Made by a program: the position numbers and the translations under genes. The notes below the pieces were generated by a model that was given only the letters and a program-made list of their open reading frames with translations, was not told the DNA's origin and searched no databases. This document shows, in pieces, positions 55,433 to 61,105 of a stretch of 61,105 nt of DNA. Location of the stretch: NCBI GenBank assembly GCA_947474435.1, contig CANJII010000020.1:1-61105 (forward strand), given 5' to 3'. Source of the DNA: Chitinophagaceae bacterium. Lineage in GTDB: Bacteria > Bacteroidota > Bacteroidia > Chitinophagales > UBA10324. How positions within the stretch are numbered: the first letter of the stretch is position 1; every line of letters begins with the position of its first letter.

Positions 55433-56500
55433 TCAGCTTTTTGTAACAGAAAATTTTGATTTCAATTTCAGAAATGGCAGTTCAATTAAATGGTAAGAAA
55501 AAACAGCCATAAAAAAAATGCAAATTATATTGATTGGAAAATGGGTGAGCAGGTTTTCATTGGGATTGAAAAAGAATTGTTGCCATAAATAGATACTATA
55601 AGATAACAAGCCAATGTAATTAACAATTTTATTGTTTAGAATTTTAAACCAAATTCCCTTTGGTCCAAAAACAGAATACATCATAATTGTTGCAATTAAT
55701 AAGTTAGCAATTGTTCCGTGAGTAACCCCAAGCGGAATAAAAATAAAACCCATATTAATTTTAGCTGCCAGCAATGGCCCATATCGAAGAAAGAATAAAA
55801 ACAGAAGAGCAGTTAAAAATAGTTTTAACCAGTGAGCGCTCATTTTTTTTATCACTTCATCTTTATATATCGCAAACAAACAACCAATAGCAATTGCATC
55901 TATTCGTAAAAAAATAGTGAATTCGTTCAACCAGCTGATTGGAAAAAAATATATAAAAACTCTTATAACAGGCACCAGTAAAATTAGTAATAGTGCAAAT
56001 CGTTTTCTGAATATTTTTCCTGAAATAAAAACAAGCGGCCATAATAAATAGAAATGTTCTTCAATACTCAATGACCAGGCATGGCTTGTTAGCCATTCGT
56101 TGTGCCAGTTGAAATACTTGGTATAAGTTATAGCCGTAAGCCAAGAGGAAGCACCAATATGAATGAAATTAAATACCTGAAGAATAAAATAAACCAGTAA
56201 TAAAAAATAATAGGCAGGAAAAATCCGGAGTGTTCGTCTGATGTAAAAAGATTTTAATGAAATTTTATTTTCAACTTCTTCTTCCTGAATCATTAAGGAT
56301 GTGATCAAAAATCCTGAAATAACAAAAAACACATTCACCCCTAACTGACCATCCAGCAAAAACGCCAATAGGGGCATAAGCAATTTGATAGAAGACAAAT
56401 GAGCAAACAAATTATCGCGCATTGTTAAATGGTTGCACAGAACTAATAAAATACTAATGGCCCTTAAACCATTTATGCTGGGGTATTTTAATTTTTTCAT
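55433..56500 (-). CDS. Acyltransferase 3 family membrane protein
   Basis: 355 aa from ATG 56500 (a TTG 15 bases upstream, at 56515, gives five more residues). About ten transmembrane helices. The start PSINGLRAISILLVLCNHL contains the catalytic-type His of the family, and GQLGVNVFFVISGFLIT and FYIRRTLRIFPAYYFLLL are characteristic. Such proteins O-acylate exported sugars of cell-surface polysaccharides. No glycan genes are next to it, so the target is unknown. Confidence 0.92.
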   Translation of the reverse strand: MKKLKYPSINGLRAISILLVLCNHLTMRDNLFAHLSSIKLLMPLLAFLLDGQLGVNVFFVISGFLITSLMIQEEEVENKISLKSFYIRRTLRIFPAYYFLLLVYFILQVFNFIHIGASSWLTAITYTKYFNWHNEWLTSHAWSLSIEEHFYLLWPLVFISGKIFRKRFALLLILLVPVIRVFIYFFPISWLNEFTIFLRIDAIAIGCLFAIYKDEVIKKMSAHWLKLFLTALLFLFFLRYGPLLAAKINMGFIFIPLGVTHGTIANLLIATIMMYSVFGPKGIWFKILNNKIVNYIGLLSYSIYLWQQFFFNPNENLLTHFPINIICIFFMAVFSYHLIELPFLKLKSKFSVTKS

Positions 56501-56672
56501 TAATTTTTTTTGCAAAAAAAACGAATGTAAATAAAATAGTTAAGGCAACGCTAAACAGGAGAGATAGTTGATTTGAAGTTTGCTTCATGCAGCATTTTTA
56601 TAAATAAAGCAGTCATTGATTCAAACAAAAAATTAGTTGGTAACAGATAGTTTTACACTTTTCATAAAATGA

Positions 56673-57230
56673 ATGACTGAATCGGATGGTGAGTTGGTGC
56701 AATTTTCTTTAAAAGGAAATGCACAAGCTCAGAAAAGATTGTATGAATTGTTTGCATCGAAAATGAACGGTGTGTGTTATCGCTATGCCGGGAATGGAGA
56801 AGATGCGCGTGATATTTTACAGGAAGGATTCATCAAGGTTTTTACAAGATTAAAATCATTCAAAGGCGATGGTCCGCTTGAAGCATGGATACGACGAATA
56901 ATGGTAAACACCGCACTCGATTTTATAAAAGCAAGAAGTAAAAATTTGTTTGAAGACGAAGAAAAAATTGATGTGAAAAATCATGCAACCAACCCGGAAG
57001 TGATGAACAAACTGCAATCGGAAGATTTAGTGAATTGTATTTCGAAATTGCCCGAAGGATTTAAAGCCGTTTTTAATTTGTATGCAATTGAAGGTTTCTC
57101 GCACAAGGAAGTAGGAACTATGCTTGGTATAACAGAAAGCACGAGTCGCTCGCAATACACCCGCGCACGAACTAAGCTGGAACAAATCATTCAACTACGA
57201 TTTAAAGTAAAAGAATATGAAAGAGTTTGA
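56673..57230 (+). CDS. ECF-type RNA polymerase sigma factor
   Basis: 185 aa. Region 2 at about 12-85 with YELFASKMNGVCYRY, ARDILQEGFIKVFTRLKSFKG and EAWIRRIMVNTALD. Region 4 at about 115-175 with LPEGFKAVFNLYAIEGFSHKEVGTMLGITESTSRSQYTRAR. Sigma-70 family factor of the extracytoplasmic-function type that reads dedicated promoters. Its last 14 bases overlap the next gene, whose membrane protein is the probable anti-sigma partner. Confidence 0.95.
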   Translation: MTESDGELVQFSLKGNAQAQKRLYELFASKMNGVCYRYAGNGEDARDILQEGFIKVFTRLKSFKGDGPLEAWIRRIMVNTALDFIKARSKNLFEDEEKIDVKNHATNPEVMNKLQSEDLVNCISKLPEGFKAVFNLYAIEGFSHKEVGTMLGITESTSRSQYTRARTKLEQIIQLRFKVKEYERV

Positions 57231-58509
57231 AAAAGATAACTGGGATTTAAAAGCCCGGCAACTCGCAGATGCATTTCAACCGACGCCTGACGCAGCGGTT
57301 TGGTTGAATGTGGAAGCTGCGTTGAAGCCAAAGAAAAATCGCAGAGGAATCTTCTTCTGGTTGTTCAGTTTTGTTGGAGTTGCTGGTGTGGTGTATGGAG
57401 GTGTTACACTTTATCTTTTAAATGCCGGCGACCAATACCAATCGCTTAACAAACAATCAGAAAATTTTAAAGTTGAAACTGTTGTTGCAAATAATAATTC
57501 ATCAGAAGTTGTAAAATCTGTTCCAACTGTTACACAACAAAAGTCAGAACAGGTTGCTGCAATAAAATCAACTACAGAAAATTCTCCTTTAAATATTCAG
57601 GAGCGAAAGATTATTCCTTCAAAAAAACAATCAGAAATATTTGAATTAAAAACAGTAGTAAAGAATAATGAACTGGAAGAAATACTAGATTTCATTGTGA
57701 CTGATGTTGCTGACTTAAATATTATAAAACCGTTAAATCCTTTTGCCTTTTGTGGATTGAATTTTAAAGAAGAGGAATGGCGAACCTTACCTCCGGATAT
57801 AATTCTTAATAAACATTCAGGTAAAAAAAATTCCCGGTGGATGTTGTTTGCTTCCACATCATACATGAAACAACATTCAGTTTTAAAATCAAACGATACA
57901 ATTCAAACTTTTGAAAAACAAAACGCAAATTATTTTGATGGCAGTTTGCATTTGATTTATCAGTTTCCGAAAGCAAAAAACCTGGAGTTGAATTTTGGTT
58001 TAGGATTTTATGAGTTGAATCAGAATTATTCATCTTCTAAAGTAAAAACCATCATGGAGTTCGATACAACTTCTTCTGGAATTCCATTTATAAGCATGGA
58101 TAAGTTTACTGATTTAGCAACTGGAAGTGAATTTTCACGCAATGTCTTTTTTGATTTTGGAAGCGGAATCCCGATTGTTGCCTGCAGAAACATTTGCTGG
58201 AACATTTCCACCGGAATCAGAACTGAATATTTAAGAAAATACTCTTCCACTTCAGGAGCAAGCATTCCTTCTAATTTCGCATTAAATAGTTTATTTAGTT
58301 TAGAAGACATATCTACGAAAGAACAAAACCGATTTTACTTGAAAGCTTTATTAAATACTTCAGTTCGATATTCGTTTTCAAAACATTTCTCTATACAATC
58401 TGGAATCAATTCAAGCTATGCAATTACTGACCGTTATAAAAAATCAAGTACACTTCATCAGCGTGATGTGAATTATGGATTGAATGCAGGGTTGATTTAC
58501 AGATTCTAA
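57217..58509 (+). CDS. Anti-sigma-like protein with C-terminal outer-membrane-barrel-like domain
   Basis: 430 aa. Cytoplasmic N-terminus about 1-45 (DNWDLKARQLADAFQPTP), one transmembrane helix about 46-68 (IFFWLFSFVGVAGVVYGGV), a Ser/Thr/Lys-rich linker (~75-150), then about 200 residues that look beta-barrel or porin-like, with YEL-type strands and a terminal Phe (NAGLIYRF). Its start overlaps the sigma factor gene by 14 bases, so it very likely controls it. No conserved anti-sigma zinc motif (HxxxCxxC) is seen. The layout, inner-membrane helix plus barrel-like domain, is odd. Confidence 0.65.
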   Translation: MKEFEKDNWDLKARQLADAFQPTPDAAVWLNVEAALKPKKNRRGIFFWLFSFVGVAGVVYGGVTLYLLNAGDQYQSLNKQSENFKVETVVANNNSSEVVKSVPTVTQQKSEQVAAIKSTTENSPLNIQERKIIPSKKQSEIFELKTVVKNNELEEILDFIVTDVADLNIIKPLNPFAFCGLNFKEEEWRTLPPDIILNKHSGKKNSRWMLFASTSYMKQHSVLKSNDTIQTFEKQNANYFDGSLHLIYQFPKAKNLELNFGLGFYELNQNYSSSKVKTIMEFDTTSSGIPFISMDKFTDLATGSEFSRNVFFDFGSGIPIVACRNICWNISTGIRTEYLRKYSSTSGASIPSNFALNSLFSLEDISTKEQNRFYLKALLNTSVRYSFSKHFSIQSGINSSYAITDRYKKSSTLHQRDVNYGLNAGLIYRF

Positions 58510-58720
58510 AACATTTTTTACATAAATTACTGAACAAGCTTATTGTAAATTATTCTCTATCAATAATATTATTTCATTAAATTTTAGAATGAAAATTGTT
58601 CAGTTTCTACTGCTAAATGCATGGCATGCATTTATTTAATTCTTAAAGGAATTTGCTAATTGTATTGTTTTTTTTGACTCCAAACTGTTAAAAATATTCA
58701 TTTAACTTTTTTAATATGTA

Positions 58721-58759
58721 TTTGACCGAATAAATCAATATGAAAGACCGATGGTCAAA
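58721..58759. promoter_or_regulatory. Inverted repeat upstream of the second SBBP protein
   Basis: TTTGACC (58721-58727) and GGTCAAA (58753-58759) form a perfect 7-bp inverted repeat with a 25-base spacer, ending 31 bases before the ATG at 58791. It may be a regulatory site or a hairpin in the leader; no match to another site in the window was noticed. Confidence 0.35.
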
Positions 58760-58790
58760 TATTTTCGGCCCCTATTAAAATTTTAATCTC

Positions 58791-61105
58791 ATGAATGGAT
58801 TACTACGCTCAGTACAAACTACTGCTTTTATCGCTTTACTTCTTGCATCGAACTTGTTGTTGGCACAACCATCACAGCTGCAATTAGGAAAAAATTTCAC
58901 TTTAACACTCGGTGATAACAAACAATCATCAACCGATGATCCGAAAATCGAAGGTCTGCTGAATTACTATGAAAAGCAGATTTACTTTACTCAAAACAAT
59001 GGTCAATGGCGACCTGATGTTTTGTTTAAAGCTGATTTTCCGCATGGTCAGGCATTGGCTACCAAGCAAGGAATGATGGTTGGAACCTATAATCAGAATG
59101 ATCAGCAAGCAAATTATGAACGCGGAATTCAGGAAGAAGAAGCAATGCGTGGTGGTCAAACATTTACTGCTCCAAAAGTTAAAATTCATGGTCATGGGTG
59201 GATGATGAAATTCATGAACAGTTCCCTTGACATGAGTATCACCAGCAAGCACCAGCATAATGATTCATTTAATTATTTTATGGGAGGCAATGCTCACACT
59301 AAAGTTGCCAATTATCAGGAAATATGGTACAACAATGTTTATGATTATGTGGATGTTCGTTACTATCCTTCAGAGCAAGGAACTTTAGAATACGATATTG
59401 TTTGCAAACCAGGTTTTAATAAAGGATTGCTTGCAATTCAGTTAGATGGAATTGAAAACATTTCAATCAAAAGCAAAGGCGAATTAGTGTTGCAGACCAG
59501 TGTTGGTGAAATGACTTATCCAGCACCAATTGCTTATCAGCAGATTAATGGAAAAAGAGTATTGGTTGAGGCAGAGTACATTATCACCGGAAAAAATTCT
59601 TTCACATTTAAATTAGGTTATTACGATCCTGCACAAACTTTAATTATTGACCCGATTGCATTGCGTTGGGCTACTTGGGTAACTACTAATTCAGCTGCTG
59701 ATGATCATGGTCATGGTATATGGGTTGATCCTGCTGATGGAGCAATTTATGTAATGGCTCGTTTCACAGGAACAGGATTAATTACTTTAAATGCCTTTGA
59801 TAATAGTGCGAATGGAGGATTGGATATTGTTCTTGGAAAATATTTAGAGCCTGCTGCAATTGGTGGTGCAGGTACCCGTGTATGGCAGACTTACATTGGA
59901 GGTAGTTCAGATGAAAATCCCTATGCACTGGATCAAGGGCCTGATGGAAATTTGTATCTGACAGGTTATACATCAAGTACTGACTTTCCATTATCAGGTG
60001 GAGCTGCATTTGGTGGTGCTTCAGGCATTGATCACAGAAGCGAAATAACCAATAATATTTTTGTAATGAAAGTTAATACTGCAGGTAATTCTATAAAAGC
60101 AGCAGTAATAGGAGGGAATGGTTCTGATAATCCTTTTGATTTACGATTAACAACCGCAGGTGATGTATTGGTTTGTGGAAATACGAACAGTACAAACCTA
60201 TTAACTAAATATCCAGGAAGTGGGGCTGTGAACAGTGCAAGTGGGATCGATGTGCTAATATTTAAACTCAATCAGAATTTAAGCAGCATGATGTGGGTAA
60301 AAAATTATGGAGGAACAAGTGATGATGTGGCCACCATTATGTTGAACAATAAAGTTACAGGTGAAATTTATGTGGGAGGTTATACTGCTTCAACAAATTT
60401 TCCTACTACCATTCCTCGTCAGGGAAGTAAGGTCGGTTCAACAGATGGTTTCGTTCAGAAACTGAATTCATTGGGAGCAACAAAATGGTCGTCGTATTTT
60501 AATGGAGCAAGCAATAAGACAACTCAGATTTTATGTATGGAGTTTGATACTGCCCGTTCGCACTTATACTTTGGAGGTTTAACTGATGGATTGAATGCAA
60601 CCAATACTTCTGCAAACGGAGTTACTTATGACAACACTTATAACAGTGGAACCCGCGACTTTTTTGTTGCTCGCATGGATACTGCGCAAACATGGAATGG
60701 AACAACTTACATCGGAGGTTCATCTGATGAAATAAATATGATGGGTTTAAATGTTGATTTGAATAATGATGTTTACATATTCGGATATTCAAACAGTACT
60801 AACTTCCCAACAACAGGCAATCCGCTTCAAGCAACAAATCTTGGTGGTTACGATAAAGTGTTTTTAAAATTAAAAAATGATTTAAGTGCACTTTATTTCA
60901 GTACTTATTATGGTGGTACAGGTGATGATTATGATCCGGTTGGTGAGCGAGGAATTAAGTTTTCAAATTGCCGTATTTATACCATTGTAACTTCAAAGTC
61001 TAATAATATTCCTTTAACAAATGGAGCATTACTTACAACGAAAACAGGTTCAGTTTACGAGCCAGGATTAGTTGTTTGGGCAAACCCACCTGATTTAACA
61101 AATAA
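58791..61105 (+). CDS. Secreted SBBP/DUF7948-type protein, C-terminus beyond window
   Basis: 771 codons without a stop to the last base, so the gene is cut by the window edge. ATG 58791, signal peptide about 1-24 (SNLLLAQ). A DUF7948-like domain at about 50-290 has YYEKQIYFTQNNGQWRPDV and the closing IIDPIALRWATWV; SBBP-type beta-propeller repeats follow, each with ...GTYLGG-like (for example TYIGGSSDE) and SNSTNFPTT-like elements. It is organised like the 40860-44396 protein, so a T9SS sorting domain may lie beyond the edge. Its function is probably cell-surface. Confidence 0.9.
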   Translation, partial: MNGLLRSVQTTAFIALLLASNLLLAQPSQLQLGKNFTLTLGDNKQSSTDDPKIEGLLNYYEKQIYFTQNNGQWRPDVLFKADFPHGQALATKQGMMVGTYNQNDQQANYERGIQEEEAMRGGQTFTAPKVKIHGHGWMMKFMNSSLDMSITSKHQHNDSFNYFMGGNAHTKVANYQEIWYNNVYDYVDVRYYPSEQGTLEYDIVCKPGFNKGLLAIQLDGIENISIKSKGELVLQTSVGEMTYPAPIAYQQINGKRVLVEAEYIITGKNSFTFKLGYYDPAQTLIIDPIALRWATWVTTNSAADDHGHGIWVDPADGAIYVMARFTGTGLITLNAFDNSANGGLDIVLGKYLEPAAIGGAGTRVWQTYIGGSSDENPYALDQGPDGNLYLTGYTSSTDFPLSGGAAFGGASGIDHRSEITNNIFVMKVNTAGNSIKAAVIGGNGSDNPFDLRLTTAGDVLVCGNTNSTNLLTKYPGSGAVNSASGIDVLIFKLNQNLSSMMWVKNYGGTSDDVATIMLNNKVTGEIYVGGYTASTNFPTTIPRQGSKVGSTDGFVQKLNSLGATKWSSYFNGASNKTTQILCMEFDTARSHLYFGGLTDGLNATNTSANGVTYDNTYNSGTRDFFVARMDTAQTWNGTTYIGGSSDEINMMGLNVDLNNDVYIFGYSNSTNFPTTGNPLQATNLGGYDKVFLKLKNDLSALYFSTYYGGTGDDYDPVGERGIKFSNCRIYTIVTSKSNNIPLTNGALLTTKTGSVYEPGLVVWANPPDLTN

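Overview
The window looks like chromosomal DNA of an AT-rich, T9SS-positive member of the Bacteroidota (Chitinophagales/Sphingobacteriales/Flavobacteriales type; genus not assignable from sequence alone). The support is T9SS type A and type B sorting domains, a PorP/SprF protein, a TonB-dependent receptor with a carboxypeptidase-like N-domain, DUF1573 proteins, a fused E1 alpha/beta 2-oxoacid dehydrogenase, and promoter-like TAnnTTTG elements instead of E. coli-type -10 boxes. I saw no tRNA, rRNA, CRISPR array, insertion sequence or prophage.

Region 1 (1-6930) is the S10/spc ribosomal-protein cluster: the end of rpsJ, then rplC-rplD-rplW-rplB-rpsS-rplV-rpsC-rplP-rpmC-rpsQ-rplN-rplX-rplE-rpsN, all on the plus strand with tight spacing. 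It ends after rpsN at a strong hairpin terminator; the usual continuation (rpsH, rplF, rplR, rpsE, rpmD, rplO, secY) is absent. Region 2 (6990-16590) holds a TonB C-terminal-domain protein without a membrane anchor, a rhamnosyltransferase-like enzyme, a polytopic membrane protein, a secreted thermolysin-type (M4) protease with FN3 and GEVED domains and a T9SS tail, a TonB-dependent receptor and a DUF4304 protein.

Region 3 (16840-30000) is mostly housekeeping: an aminotransferase, two tandem DUF1573 proteins, the fused E1 dehydrogenase, a LexA-like XRE/S24 repressor divergent from DNA polymerase IV (a likely local SOS switch), a DinB/YfiT-like metalloprotein, a Cys/Met-metabolism PLP enzyme, an S9 peptidase, a cytochrome-c-like lipoprotein and 3-methyladenine glycosylase I. 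Region 4 (30010-34690) is a signalling island: a small four-cysteine protein, a membrane protein and a histidine kinase in an overlapping minus-strand operon, divergent from a NarL-type response regulator, followed by a PLD-like protein.

Region 5 (34940-45430) holds dprA, an M1 aminopeptidase that appears fused to an outer-membrane beta-barrel with an Omp85-like LRGY motif, a T9SS type A cargo protein, a giant SBBP/PKD protein with a type B (gliding) C-terminus, and its PorP/SprF partner. Region 6 (45450-61105) holds a metallophosphoesterase, a truncated and an intact receiver protein, a lipoprotein pseudogene with two lesions, pckA, a secreted terpene-cyclase-fold protein with DxDD and QW motifs, an FAD oxidoreductase, prolyl oligopeptidase, an acyltransferase, an ECF sigma factor overlapping an anti-sigma/beta-barrel-like protein, and the start of a second SBBP-type secreted protein that runs off the end.

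The candidates for something little described are the small Cys-protein/membrane protein/kinase module (30015-32663), the M1 peptidase-barrel fusion (36167-39472) and the secreted DxDD toroid protein (50076-51443). All function calls come from reading motifs; no database search was run.
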